Source of the DNA: Paenimyroides ummariense
GTDB lineage: Bacteria > Bacteroidota > Bacteroidia > Flavobacteriales > Flavobacteriaceae
Length of the DNA: 64,000 nucleotides
NCBI RefSeq assembly: GCF_900115115.1
Contig: NZ_FOVI01000002.1
Span: 186,001-250,000, forward strand
Direction: 5' to 3'
Under the pieces are notes generated by a model. It did no database searches. It was given only the letters and a program-made list of their open reading frames with translations, and was not told the origin of the DNA. The position numbers and the translations under genes were made by a program. Positions 8,449 through 17,781 of the stretch are shown piece by piece. Position 1 is the stretch's first letter. The number at the start of each line of letters is the position of its first letter.

Positions 8449-9383
8449 TGGAAATTTCAAACGAACGCAAACAAAAAATAGAAGCCTTACAGGATAAATT
8501 CACAAAAATAGATCAAAAATTAGACACGCATTTAGAAGGAATGTTGTGGCAAAAACCAATCACTTATTGGGATTACATACAAACCGATGCCTTGCTTAAT
8601 TTACAGATTCAACGCTCAACCCTGCCAGATGAAATGGTTTTTATCATGTACCATCAGGTAAACGAATTGTTGTTTAAAATGATCTTGTGGGAAATGGAAC
8701 AGGTTTGCTTCGCAGAAAATTTAACAACTCTATTTTTTACCGATCGTTTAGGAAGAATTTCGCGTTATTTTGATATGTTAACTACATCGTTCACTATTAT
8801 GCGCGATGGAATGGATACCGATCAATACCTTAAATTCCGCAACACCTTAACACCGGCAAGTGGTTTTCAAAGTGCACAATATCGTTTGATAGAATTTGCA
8901 TCAACTGATCTAATTAATTTGATCGATGCCCGTTATCGCGAAACCATCGACAGAAATACACCTTACGAGCATGCTTTTGAACACATGTATTGGCAGGCTG
9001 CGGGTAAAGATTACAAAACCGGAAAAAAATCATACTTAATTAATGAATTCGAAAAGAAATACAAAAAAGAATTCATTGATTTTATGCAGAAATACAATAC
9101 CGCAAACCTTTGGCAAAAATTCAAACAGCTTCCAATAGAAGATCAGCAGAACGAAGATTTGCGTGCAGCAATGCGTCATTACGACAAAACCGTGAATATT
9201 ACATGGGTTATGGGGCATTTTAAAGCGGCAAAAAAATACATAGAAAGCGAAGCCGGACCGCAAGAAGCGACCGGTGGTAGCGATTGGAAAAAGTACATGT
9301 TACCGCAATACCAACGCAGAATTTTCTTCCCAGAATTGTGGAGCGAAGAAGAATTAGCAAACTGGGGCAAAGACGCATTATAA
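8448..9383 (+). CDS. kynA: Tryptophan 2,3-dioxygenase
   Basis: Heme enzyme that oxidises L-tryptophan to N-formylkynurenine, the first step of the kynurenine pathway. The 311-residue product has the family's substrate-site His69 (FIMYHQVNELLFKM), the RNTLTPASGFQS loop (131-142) and the proximal heme ligand His257 in WVMGHFKAA. Both junctions are one-base TAATG overlaps (with DUF3108 upstream and the M23 gene downstream). Kynureninase and kynurenine formamidase are not in the window; 3-hydroxyanthranilate dioxygenase lies about 21 kb away at 30120-30653, suggesting a scattered pathway. Confidence 0.95.
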   Translation: MEISNERKQKIEALQDKFTKIDQKLDTHLEGMLWQKPITYWDYIQTDALLNLQIQRSTLPDEMVFIMYHQVNELLFKMILWEMEQVCFAENLTTLFFTDRLGRISRYFDMLTTSFTIMRDGMDTDQYLKFRNTLTPASGFQSAQYRLIEFASTDLINLIDARYRETIDRNTPYEHAFEHMYWQAAGKDYKTGKKSYLINEFEKKYKKEFIDFMQKYNTANLWQKFKQLPIEDQQNEDLRAAMRHYDKTVNITWVMGHFKAAKKYIESEAGPQEATGGSDWKKYMLPQYQRRIFFPELWSEEELANWGKDAL

Positions 9384-10630
9384 TGAAGTTTTTTCAGCTC
9401 ATATTATCTCTAACAGTTTTTTCGGTACTTTTTGCGTGCAATAAAAAGGTGTCAGAACCTGAATTTGCCGAAGTAGCCGTAAAAGACAAAGAAGAAGTGA
9501 AGCCTGAATTTGCCTATGGTTTTTCTTTAAACGAATATCATGTAGAGCGTGATACCGTTGAGCGCGGAGATAATTTAAGTTTGATATTGGCACGCCATAA
9601 TTACGATGCTACCGAAATTCACGATATTGTTGGCAAAGTAAGGGATTCTTTTGATGTTCGAAAGATTAAGGCAGGTAAAACTTTTACGTTATTAAAGTCT
9701 AAGGAAACCATTCCTAAATTAGAAATATTGATTTACGAACCCGATAAAATGGGTTTTCAAGTAATCGATTTTCGCGATTCAATTCATGCTTACACCGTAG
9801 ATTATCCGGTATCGTATAAAGTTAAAACAATAGCCGGCGAAATTGACGGTTCTTTATCGGCATCTATCCAAAAAGAAGGGTTAGATCCGGGTTTGGCGGC
9901 AGGTTTGGCAAAACGTTTCGCTTGGACTGTCGATTTCTTTAAATTTAAAAGTGGCGATAAATTTGCACTTTCTGTAAAAGAAAAGTTCATCAACGATTCT
10001 ATTTATGTTGGGACCGAAGAAATTTTAGGAGCTTATTTCAGTTACAACGGTAAAGATGTGTATGGTTTTCCGTATAAACAAGAAGGCGAAAAAGAAGCAC
10101 AGTTTTTTGATGAAAATGGAAAGCAAATGCGTACCATGTTTTTAAAATCGCCTTTAAAATATTTTACCATCACATCAAAGTTTTCTAAAAACAGATTTCA
10201 TCCCGTACAAAAACGTTTTAAAGCGCATAACGGAACCGATTACGCAGCACCGCACGGAACACCAATTATGACGACTGCATCGGGTGTTGTGGTTGAAACC
10301 GGAAGAACATCGGGCAACGGAAATTACGTAAAAGTAAAGCACAACAACATGTACACCACACAATATTTACACATGTCTAAAATATTGGTACGCCGTGGGC
10401 AAAGTGTAACCCAAGGTCAGGTAATTGGTAAAGTGGGCAGTACCGGTTTGGCTACAGGTCCGCATGTTTGTTACCGATTTTGGAAAAACGGCGTTCAGGT
10501 AGATCCTTTAAAACAAAAATTACCAACATCTTTGGTAATGGATAAAAAAGATATTGCTAATTATCTGACACAGATAAAACCAGTTAAAAAAGCTATAGAA
10601 GACAAACTTCAAGAAAAATTTGAAAATTAA
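9383..10630 (+). CDS. M23 family (LytM) peptidoglycan metallopeptidase lipoprotein
   Basis: Predicted outer- or inner-membrane-anchored murein endopeptidase, 415 residues. I chose ATG 9383 (TAATG overlap with kynA) rather than an upstream frame extension because it gives a lipoprotein signal with lipobox LFAC (Cys19). A Csd3/OapA-like N-terminal region (45-250) precedes the LytM domain, which carries His282 and Asp286 (HNGTD) and HVC (361-363) where the family usually has HxH: the third zinc ligand is Cys363 instead of His. The fold motifs around it (LATGPH, RFWKNG) are intact. Cys can bind zinc, so activity is possible but unproven. Confidence 0.9.
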   Translation: MKFFQLILSLTVFSVLFACNKKVSEPEFAEVAVKDKEEVKPEFAYGFSLNEYHVERDTVERGDNLSLILARHNYDATEIHDIVGKVRDSFDVRKIKAGKTFTLLKSKETIPKLEILIYEPDKMGFQVIDFRDSIHAYTVDYPVSYKVKTIAGEIDGSLSASIQKEGLDPGLAAGLAKRFAWTVDFFKFKSGDKFALSVKEKFINDSIYVGTEEILGAYFSYNGKDVYGFPYKQEGEKEAQFFDENGKQMRTMFLKSPLKYFTITSKFSKNRFHPVQKRFKAHNGTDYAAPHGTPIMTTASGVVVETGRTSGNGNYVKVKHNNMYTTQYLHMSKILVRRGQSVTQGQVIGKVGSTGLATGPHVCYRFWKNGVQVDPLKQKLPTSLVMDKKDIANYLTQIKPVKKAIEDKLQEKFEN

Positions 10631-12222
10631 TGTCATTACCAAAGAATAATCCTACCGAAACACAAGCGTGGCAAAAGTTGCGTGAACATTTTTACGAAGT
10701 TCAGTTTGTAAAAATGCAGGAACTTTTTAAAGAAAACCCAACGCGTGTTAATGATTTTAATATTGTTTGGAACGATTTTTTAGTCGATTTTTCCAAAAAC
10801 AGAATTACCGGTAAAACCATTGATTTGCTGGTTCAACTGGCAGAAGATGTTGATTTGAAAGCAGGAATCAATGCACTTTTAAGCGGAGAAACCATCAATG
10901 AAACCGAAGACAGAAAAGTACTTCATACCGATTTAAGAAAAAAACCGGAAAATCAAACCGAAGAAGTTGCTGCGGCTTTAAAACAAATGCAACAGTTTAC
11001 GGAAAGTGTAATTTTAGGGGATTTGAAAGGATCTACCGGAAAAGCGTTTACTGATGTGATTAATATCGGAATCGGCGGATCAGATTTAGGTCCAAAACTG
11101 GTTACTGAAGCCTTGGCTGATTACAAAAATCATTTAAATGTTCATTACATATCAAACATCGACAATGATACTATTGAATGTTTAAAAAACAAGTTACAAG
11201 CAGAAACTACCTTGGTTGTAATGGTTTCAAAATCGTTTACAACGTTGGAAACCATTAGCAATGCCGATATCTTTAAAAATTGGCTGTTGCAGAACGGTTT
11301 AAAAACGCAGGATCATATTGTGGCGGTTTCATCAAACATTCCCGAAGCGGTAAAGTATGGTATTGAAACACAAAATATTTTCCCAATGTGGGATTACGTC
11401 GGCGGTCGTTATTCGTTATGGAGTGCCGTGGGCTTAAGCACCGCGTTGTCTGTTGGATTTGCCAATTTTGAAAAGTTGTTAAATGGTGCAAACAAAATGG
11501 ATCAGCATTTTGCGAACACACCTTTTAAAGAAAACATTCCGGTTATTTTGGCGTTGCTTTCTATTTGGTACAACAATTTTTTTTGTTTTGAAACCGAAGC
11601 GGTTGTGCCGTATGTTGATAAATTAAAAATGTTGCCGGCTTATTTGCAACAGGTTATTATGGAAAGTAACGGAAAAAGTGTTGATAGAAGCGGAAGTCCG
11701 GTGAATTACGAAACCGGAACCATTGTTTGGGGCGAAGTTGGTACCAACTCGCAACACGCATTTTTTCAATTGTTTCATCAGGGAACAAAGATTATTCCGA
11801 CCGATTTTATTGGTTTCATTAAACCTTTTTACTCAAGTGATTTGCATGATTTGTTAATGGCGAACTTTTTTGCACAGACCGAAGCATTGATGAATGGCAA
11901 GGAAGGAAACTATCATACAGATGATGATACCGACAAGAACGCTGTTTATAAAGAATTTAAAGGAAACCGACCATCAAACACTATTTTGATTAACAAGTTA
12001 ACGCCCGAATCGTTGGGAAGTTTGTTGGCATTATACGAACACAAAACGTTTGTACAGGGCTATATTTGGAACATTTACAGTTTTGATCAGTTTGGTGTGG
12101 AATACGGGAAGGTTTTGGCAAACAACATTAAAAGCGAACTGCAGGCAAACGAAATAAAAAAACACGATTGTTCAACTGCCTTTTTGTTGAATCATTACTT
12201 AAAAAACAAAAGCGAAAACTAA
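10630..12222 (+). CDS. pgi: Glucose-6-phosphate isomerase
   Basis: Interconverts glucose-6-phosphate and fructose-6-phosphate in the cytoplasm. The 530-residue product shows the sugar-phosphate site INIGIGGSDLGP, the SKSFTTLET loop, the GGRYSLWSAVGL signature and the catalytic-region motif LFHQGTKIIPTDFIGF. It starts in a TAATG overlap with the M23 gene, so it is the last of four coupled genes. Its final codons form the left arm of a perfect inverted repeat, and its stop overlaps the stop of the convergent CPBP gene by 4 nt (12219-12222). Confidence 0.96.
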   Translation: MSLPKNNPTETQAWQKLREHFYEVQFVKMQELFKENPTRVNDFNIVWNDFLVDFSKNRITGKTIDLLVQLAEDVDLKAGINALLSGETINETEDRKVLHTDLRKKPENQTEEVAAALKQMQQFTESVILGDLKGSTGKAFTDVINIGIGGSDLGPKLVTEALADYKNHLNVHYISNIDNDTIECLKNKLQAETTLVVMVSKSFTTLETISNADIFKNWLLQNGLKTQDHIVAVSSNIPEAVKYGIETQNIFPMWDYVGGRYSLWSAVGLSTALSVGFANFEKLLNGANKMDQHFANTPFKENIPVILALLSIWYNNFFCFETEAVVPYVDKLKMLPAYLQQVIMESNGKSVDRSGSPVNYETGTIVWGEVGTNSQHAFFQLFHQGTKIIPTDFIGFIKPFYSSDLHDLLMANFFAQTEALMNGKEGNYHTDDDTDKNAVYKEFKGNRPSNTILINKLTPESLGSLLALYEHKTFVQGYIWNIYSFDQFGVEYGKVLANNIKSELQANEIKKHDCSTAFLLNHYLKNKSEN

Positions 12223-12236
12223 TTAGTTTTCGCTTT
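12209..12236. terminator. Bidirectional terminator embedded in two convergent genes
   Basis: Perfect 12-bp arms AAAGCGAAAACT / AGTTTTCGCTTT around an AATT loop, with A-rich sequence on one side and T-rich on the other so that it can work in both directions. The last codons and stops of pgi (+) and the CPBP gene (-) lie inside it. Confidence 0.85.
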
Positions 12237-13094
12237 CTTTTCTATATATCCTTCTGTTTCTAAAATATGAAGTAAAGAATCTGTTGAAATTCCTTTCTCT
12301 GATTTAAAATCTAAATTGATTAAAATCGATGTTCCTTTATAAATCTTATTATCGGGAGATAACACTTCTAAAATTTCATGTGAATTGAAATATGCTGCTT
12401 TTATCTCAAAAATTGTGTCCATTTCATCCGTATAAATCATTTCTACAGGATCAATCATGCCTACAAACTGCTTAGGCTCAATAATTAATTCGTAATTATT
12501 ATTTTTGATTTCTACTTTATCAATATTTAAAAGATAATAAGAACCTTCTATGATAAAAAATGCCACAAAATTCCAAAGTGCATGATACATAAATCCTAAC
12601 CAAAAATTAAAACGAACACGTAAATAAGACATTATTGCTCCGCCAATTATTTGCGTTAAAACTAAAAACGGAGCTAGAATATAAATCCAGATACTTGTAA
12701 ATTCATAATTGGTAATGTGTACAAATCCAAATATTAAAACAGAGCTATAAAAGAATATAGGATAAAATTTATGCCAGACTTTCTCACTGAATAGATATTT
12801 TAAAAAGCCTGTTCTTCTTAAAAAATACCTGAAAAATAATTCTTCTAAAAAAGGGATCAATAAAACATACAGAAAAAAGGACATTAATATATTATATGAA
12901 TCGGCAAATGCTTCTTCTAATTCAACATATTTATCAATCCAAATTACGATGGGATAATAAAAAATCAATAAAGCTAATTCTGCCAAAAAAAGCGTAAAAA
13001 ACACTTTCCATTTATAAATTTTGTCGTCTCCAAAATATTGTAAGTCTCTTGGTTTTTTGATAAAAGAAAAGAAATCAAGTAAAATTTGTTTCAT
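12219..13094 (-). CDS. CPBP family intramembrane glutamic endopeptidase
   Basis: Multi-pass membrane protein of the CAAX-processing/bacteriocin-processing family, 291 residues. The active-site motifs are present in order within hydrophobic segments: EELFFR (Glu84, Glu85, Arg89), FGFVH (His126) and HALWN (His171, Asn175). The last 110 residues form a soluble, acidic tail after the final membrane segment, which is longer than in minimal family members. It is convergent with pgi. Its substrate is unknown. The 2H phosphoesterase gene upstream is in the same direction at 32 bp. Confidence 0.88.
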   Translation of the reverse strand: MKQILLDFFSFIKKPRDLQYFGDDKIYKWKVFFTLFLAELALLIFYYPIVIWIDKYVELEEAFADSYNILMSFFLYVLLIPFLEELFFRYFLRRTGFLKYLFSEKVWHKFYPIFFYSSVLIFGFVHITNYEFTSIWIYILAPFLVLTQIIGGAIMSYLRVRFNFWLGFMYHALWNFVAFFIIEGSYYLLNIDKVEIKNNNYELIIEPKQFVGMIDPVEMIYTDEMDTIFEIKAAYFNSHEILEVLSPDNKIYKGTSILINLDFKSEKGISTDSLLHILETEGYIEKKAKTN

Positions 13095-13108
13095 AAGTAA
13101 TGTTTCGG

Positions 13109-13116
13109 CAAAAATA
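13109..13116 (-). promoter_or_regulatory. Possible -7 promoter element for the CPBP gene
   Basis: On the minus strand this reads TATTTTTG, a TAnnTTTG match 14 bp before the start codon. It lies in the short gap after the 2H phosphoesterase stop, so independent transcription is only a possibility. Confidence 0.35.
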
Positions 13117-13126
13117 ACAAAATATC

Positions 13127-13681
13127 TTAAAACAAACTTCCTTGTATTTCTTTAGGTTTTCCAAGTAACGGGAATTCTCTATAAACCATGAACTGCTTCA
13201 GGCTTTCGTCAAATTTTCTTAAAGTTAGGTTTGTTACGGCAAATTCTAAATGAATGTTGGTAAACAATTGTTTGGCAATTTCTAATTTTTCGGGCGATAA
13301 CCTTCTTGCAATTGATAAATGTGGATTTGTATTCGTAATTGTCTTTTTAATTTGGATCGATTCTTTTAAAACCTGTTTCATTAATTCGGTCATTTTGGTA
13401 CCTGAAACTTCGTTTGGTTTAATGTAAAAAGCGCCGTTATCAAACCAGTCAAAGGCATCACACTGTACATTAAAAGTATTTATTTCAGAAGCAATTCTAT
13501 CTAACTGCAAACAAAATTTATCTTCCTGATTTTCATCTTCAAAAAATTCAAAAATAGTAAAATGTGCCAGCGAATTTTTACTGTTAAACCAGCCAATGTG
13601 CTGTGCTAAAAGTAATTTCATTTGCTTTACCTTTTCAATAGTTTGTAAATCGGGCATAAAAACCACCGAATATTTATTCAT
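13127..13681 (-). CDS. 2'-5' RNA ligase-like 2H phosphoesterase
   Basis: A 184-residue protein with the paired HxT/HxS motifs that define the 2H superfamily: His40-Phe-Thr42 and His121-Leu-Ser123, spaced about 80 residues as usual. Family members act on 2',3'-cyclic or 2'-5' linked nucleotides (ThpR/LigT type); the actual substrate here is unknown. It is divergent from the biotin carrier gene (117-bp gap) and 32 bp upstream of the CPBP gene. Confidence 0.85.
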   Translation of the reverse strand: MNKYSVVFMPDLQTIEKVKQMKLLLAQHIGWFNSKNSLAHFTIFEFFEDENQEDKFCLQLDRIASEINTFNVQCDAFDWFDNGAFYIKPNEVSGTKMTELMKQVLKESIQIKKTITNTNPHLSIARRLSPEKLEIAKQLFTNIHLEFAVTNLTLRKFDESLKQFMVYREFPLLGKPKEIQGSLF

Positions 13682-13798
13682 TTTATTATTTTTTTTAAAT
13701 ATCGTAAGAATCGTTTAATTAATACATTAAACACCGTTTTTAATTAAATAATTGCGTTTTTTTAAATAACTTTACCCTTTTAGAAACAAAATAATACA

Positions 13799-14284
13799 AT
13801 GAACAACGCACTTAAAGTTTCTGTAAATAAAGAATATACCTTTGATGTTACAGAAGAGCAAATGCTTGCTGCCGATGCGGTGAGTTTAGATCAAGAAAAC
13901 TTTCATGTGTTACACAACAATACTTCGTATCACGCCAAAGTTGTGAACACCGATTTTATCAACAAAACATATACGGTAGTTGTAAATAACAACGAATACG
14001 TGGTAAGCATTGCCAACCATTTAGACCAGTTGATTAAAGAAATGGGCTTTGAAGTTGGTAAAGCCAAAGTGGTAAACGCCATTAAAGCACCAATGCCGGG
14101 ACTGATTTTAGAAATTAACGTTACCGTTGGGCAAGAAGTAAACGAAGGCGATAACCTGTTGATTTTAGAAGCCATGAAGATGGAGAATAGTTTTGATTCG
14201 CCTCGTGCCGGAATCATTAAATCTATCGCGGTTACAAAAGGTCAGGCAGTTGAAAAAGGTCAGTTATTAATTGAGTTTGAATAA
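13799..14284 (+). CDS. Biotin carboxyl carrier subunit of an acyl-CoA carboxylase
   Basis: Carries biotin between the carboxylase and carboxyltransferase subunits. The 161-residue product ends in a biotinyl-lipoyl domain (about 93-161) with biotinylation motif AMKM, Lys127, preceded by APMPGLI. The N-terminal 90 residues are a separate small beta-rich domain, as in the stand-alone carriers of flavobacterial propionyl-/acyl-CoA carboxylases rather than the Pro/Ala-rich AccB of fatty-acid synthesis. The biotin carboxylase follows after 255 bp (with a repeat in the gap) and the carboxyltransferase after it. Confidence 0.93.
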   Translation: MNNALKVSVNKEYTFDVTEEQMLAADAVSLDQENFHVLHNNTSYHAKVVNTDFINKTYTVVVNNNEYVVSIANHLDQLIKEMGFEVGKAKVVNAIKAPMPGLILEINVTVGQEVNEGDNLLILEAMKMENSFDSPRAGIIKSIAVTKGQAVEKGQLLIEFE

Positions 14285-14331
14285 AAATAGAAAAAAGACC
14301 CAAGAATAAAAAGATCGTTTTAAACGTAAAG

Positions 14332-14442
14332 GTTGTCATTCCGAACTTGTTTCGGAATCTCAAAAGATTATTTGAATATATTTAATGAGAAGCTGACTCG
14401 AGCTTGCGAACAGAACGAAGTTAATCAAGTTCAGCTTGACAA
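14332..14442. repeat. Dispersed-repeat-like intergenic element
   Basis: The 255-bp gap between the biotin carrier and biotin carboxylase genes holds a hairpin ATTCCGAA-N5-TTCGGAAT (14338-14358), then a second stretch with related arms (AGCTGACTCGAGCTTGCG ... AAGTTCAGCTTGAC). GTCATTCCGAACTTGTTTCG is the kind of short sequence I know as recurring between genes in this phylum. No second copy was found in this window. Confidence 0.5.
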
Positions 14443-14539
14443 CAGATTAGATTTAGTCTTGTATTAAAGAGAAAAGTCGAACGAATAGATAATTTTCAAT
14501 CATTCAATCTTTGAATCATTTAATTTGTAGAAAATCATA

Positions 14540-15985
14540 ATGAAAAAAATATTAGTTGCAAACCGTGGTGAAATTGCACTGCGTGTAATGAAAACGGCAA
14601 AAAAAATGGGAATTAAAACCGTTGCTGTTTATTCGGTTGCCGATCGCCAGTCGCCACATGTAAAATTTGCCGATGAAGCTGTTTGTATAGGCGAAGCACC
14701 ATCGAACCAATCGTATCTTTTAGGCGATAAAATCATCGAAGTATGTAAAGAATTAGGGGTTGACGGTATTCATCCGGGTTACGGATTTTTATCTGAAAAT
14801 TCGAAATTTGCCGAACTGGCAGAGAAAAACGGAATTACGTTTATCGGTCCAAAATCGCATGCCATTGAAGTAATGGGCGATAAATTGGCGGCAAAAGATA
14901 CTGTAAAAGCCTACGATATTCCTATGGTTCCTGGTTTGGATCACGCAATTACCGATATTGATGAAGCGAAGAAAGTAGCGAAAGAAGTCGGTTTTCCTAT
15001 CTTAATCAAAGCATCTGCCGGTGGTGGTGGAAAAGGAATGCGTGTGGTAGAGAAAGAAGAAGATTTTGAATCGCAAATGCAACGCGCTATTTCCGAAGCA
15101 ACATCCGCTTTTGGCGATGGATCTGTTTTTATTGAAAAATATGTAGGATCTCCGCGTCATATCGAAATTCAGGTGATGGCAGATACACATGGAAACGTAG
15201 TTTATTTGTTCGAACGTGAATGTTCGGTTCAGCGTCGTCATCAAAAAGTGGTTGAGGAAGCTCCGTCTGCCGTTTTAACTCCTGAAATTCGTCAGGCAAT
15301 GGGCGAAGCTGCTGTAAAAGTGGCAAAATCGTGTGATTATGTTGGTGCAGGAACGGTTGAGTTTTTGTTGGATGAAAACAAGAATTTCTACTTTTTAGAG
15401 ATGAACACGCGTTTGCAGGTAGAGCATCCGGTTACGGAATTGATTACAGGAATCGATTTAGTAGAAATGCAGATTCGTGTAGCTCGTGGCGAAGTGCTTC
15501 CTATCAAGCAAGAAGATTTAAAGATAAAAGGTCATGCTTTGGAATTACGTGTGTATGCAGAAGATCCTTTGAATGATTTCTTACCATCAGTGGGGAATTT
15601 ATCGACTTACATTTTGCCAGAAGGCGAGGGTGTTCGTGTAGACAACGGTTTTGAACAAGGTATGGATGTGCCTATTTATTATGATCCAATGCTTTCTAAA
15701 TTAATCACGTATGGTAAAGACCGCAACGAAGCAATTGAGTTGATGTTAAAGGCAATTCAAGATTATAAGATCGAAGGTGTGAGTACAACATTGCCATTTG
15801 GAACGTTTGTGTTTAAGCATGATGCGTTTGTTTCGGGCGATTTCGATACCAATTTCGTTAAGAAATTTTACAGTGCCGATATCATTAAAGAAAGTCAGGC
15901 AAAAGAAGCCGAAGTTGCAGCTTTAATAGCTTTGAAACAATATTTTGCAGATCAAAAAGTTTTACGCGTACCAACGAAGCTATAG
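14540..15985 (+). CDS. accC: Biotin carboxylase subunit of acyl-CoA carboxylase
   Basis: ATP-grasp enzyme that carboxylates biotin on the carrier subunit. The 481-residue product starts with the Rossmann-like KILVANRGEIALRV motif and has the glycine-rich ATP loop KASAGGGGKGMR, the ERECSVQRRHQKVVEEAPS motif, and EMNTRLQVEHPVTE near the metal site. Compared with AccC (about 450 residues) it has a short C-terminal extension. The middle position in a carrier / carboxylase / carboxyltransferase set favours a propionyl- or other short acyl-CoA carboxylase; a role in fatty-acid synthesis cannot be excluded. The symbol follows the subunit family. Confidence 0.93.
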   Translation: MKKILVANRGEIALRVMKTAKKMGIKTVAVYSVADRQSPHVKFADEAVCIGEAPSNQSYLLGDKIIEVCKELGVDGIHPGYGFLSENSKFAELAEKNGITFIGPKSHAIEVMGDKLAAKDTVKAYDIPMVPGLDHAITDIDEAKKVAKEVGFPILIKASAGGGGKGMRVVEKEEDFESQMQRAISEATSAFGDGSVFIEKYVGSPRHIEIQVMADTHGNVVYLFERECSVQRRHQKVVEEAPSAVLTPEIRQAMGEAAVKVAKSCDYVGAGTVEFLLDENKNFYFLEMNTRLQVEHPVTELITGIDLVEMQIRVARGEVLPIKQEDLKIKGHALELRVYAEDPLNDFLPSVGNLSTYILPEGEGVRVDNGFEQGMDVPIYYDPMLSKLITYGKDRNEAIELMLKAIQDYKIEGVSTTLPFGTFVFKHDAFVSGDFDTNFVKKFYSADIIKESQAKEAEVAALIALKQYFADQKVLRVPTKL

Positions 15986-16068
15986 TTTAAAAGTTTAAGG
16001 TTTAAAGTTCAAAGTTTTAAAGCTTATAACTAAAAACTAAGAACTAAAAGCTAAATAAAAGAAAGAGA

Positions 16069-17616
16069 ATGGAATCAAATACAAAATTCGATATTTTAAA
16101 TAAAAAATTAGCCGAAGCCAAATTAGGCGGTGGCGAAAAGCGTATTACAGCGCAACATGCTAAAAAGAAATTAACGGCTCGTGAGCGTATCGAATATTTT
16201 TTCGATGAAGGATCGTTCGAAGAAATCGGAGCGTTTGTAACACACCGTACCAAAGATTTTGGTTTAGATAAAGAACATTATTTGGGTGATGGTGTTATTA
16301 CGGGCTACGGAACAGTAAACGGACGTTTAGTGTATGCTTTTGCGCAGGATTTTACGGTTTTTGGTGGAGCTTTATCTGAAACGCATGCTGAAAAAATCTG
16401 TAAAGTAATGGATATGGCATTGAAAGTAGGTGCTCCAATGATCGGCTTGAACGATTCGGGTGGCGCGCGTATTCAAGAAGGTGTGCGTTCGTTAGGCGGT
16501 TATGCCGATATTTTCTTTAGAAATGTTCAGGCTTCTGGAGTTATTCCTCAGATTTCAGCAATTATGGGTCCATGTGCAGGTGGAGCAGTTTATTCGCCAG
16601 CAATGACCGATTTTACTATGATGGTTGAAGGATCTTCGTACATGTTCGTTACCGGACCAAACGTTGTTAAAACCGTTACCAATGAAACCGTTTCCGCAGA
16701 AGAATTGGGTGGAGCATCAACACACTCAACAAAATCAGGAGTTGCGCATACAACATCTGCTAACGATATTGAGTGTTTAGAAGATGTAAAACGTTTGTTA
16801 AGTTACATTCCGCAAAATAATCAGGAAGTTGTTGAGGATTTACCTTTTGAGTTTGGCGATGAAATCCGCGATCAGTTAAACAATATTGTGCCAGATAACG
16901 CGAACAAGCCTTACGATATGCACGATGTAATCAATAATGTAATCGACGAAGATTCGTTCTACGAAATTCATAAAAACTATGCCGAAAATATCATTGTAGG
17001 ATTTGCACGTATCGGTGGAAAATCGGTTGGTATCGTAGCAAACAATCCAATGTTTTTGGCAGGATGTTTAGATGTGAATTCCTCAATAAAATCAGCTCGT
17101 TTTGTTCGTTTTTGTGACGCTTTCAATATTCCGTTATTGGTGTTGGTTGATGTACCTGGATTTTTACCGGGAACCGATCAAGAGTGGAATGGAATTATTG
17201 TTCACGGTGCAAAATTATTATATGCGTTGTCTGAAGCTACTGTGCCAAAAGTGACTGTAATTACACGTAAAGCCTATGGTGGTGCATACGATGTAATGAA
17301 CTCTAAACACATTGGTGCAGATATGAACTTTGCGTGGCCAGGAGCAGAAATTGCTGTGATGGGAGCAAAAGGAGCATCGGAAATTATCTTTAAACGCGAA
17401 ATTGCAGAGGCAGCAGATCCAGCAGCCAAATTAGCAGAAAAAGAAACAGAATATGCTGAAAAATTTGCAAACCCATATCGTGCAGCACAACGTGGATTTA
17501 TCGATGAAGTTATTTTTCCACAAGATACCCGCCGCAAATTAATCAAAGCATTTAAAATGCTTGAAAATAAAGAAGTAGCAACACCAAACCGCAAACACGG
17601 AAATATTCCGTTGTAA
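16069..17616 (+). CDS. pccB: Acyl-CoA (propionyl-CoA) carboxylase beta subunit, carboxyltransferase
   Basis: Transfers CO2 from carboxybiotin to an acyl-CoA. The 515-residue crotonase-fold protein has both halves: GGARIQEGV and [17 protein letters not shown] in the N-terminal half (CoA/oxyanion), and [13 protein letters not shown] with [14 protein letters not shown] in the C-terminal half. These are close to PccB/AccD5-type subunits; methylmalonyl-CoA mutase is not seen nearby, so the substrate is inferred. It is the last gene of the three-gene set, 83 bp after the biotin carboxylase, and is followed by a terminator at 17655. Confidence 0.92.
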   Translation: MESNTKFDILNKKLAEAKLGGGEKRITAQHAKKKLTARERIEYFFDEGSFEEIGAFVTHRTKDFGLDKEHYLGDGVITGYGTVNGRLVYAFAQDFTVFGGALSETHAEKICKVMDMALKVGAPMIGLNDSGGARIQEGVRSLGGYADIFFRNVQASGVIPQISAIMGPCAGGAVYSPAMTDFTMMVEGSSYMFVTGPNVVKTVTNETVSAEELGGASTHSTKSGVAHTTSANDIECLEDVKRLLSYIPQNNQEVVEDLPFEFGDEIRDQLNNIVPDNANKPYDMHDVINNVIDEDSFYEIHKNYAENIIVGFARIGGKSVGIVANNPMFLAGCLDVNSSIKSARFVRFCDAFNIPLLVLVDVPGFLPGTDQEWNGIIVHGAKLLYALSEATVPKVTVITRKAYGGAYDVMNSKHIGADMNFAWPGAEIAVMGAKGASEIIFKREIAEAADPAAKLAEKETEYAEKFANPYRAAQRGFIDEVIFPQDTRRKLIKAFKMLENKEVATPNRKHGNIPL

Positions 17617-17654
17617 CTTGTTAGTAGTTAGATACTAGATTTTAGATATTAGAA

Positions 17655-17689
17655 AACCGTTCATCGCAAGTTGAACGGTTAACGTTTTT
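17655..17689 (+). terminator. Rho-independent terminator after pccB
   Basis: Perfect 9-bp arms AACCGTTCA / TGAACGGTT with an 8-nt loop, then AACGTTTTT. It begins 39 bp after the pccB stop. Confidence 0.75.
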
Positions 17690-17781
17690 ACAAACTCAAT
17701 TATAAAATTAGTTTATTGTTTTATTTTAGCATATAAATTATAAAAAATTAAAATGATTGAATAATAACTACATCATCAATT

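Noticed and set aside
9284-9382. Upstream extension of the M23 gene into kynA
   Set aside because: It would overlap kynA by 100 nt and lose the lipoprotein signal; ATG 9383 in a TAATG junction explains the data.
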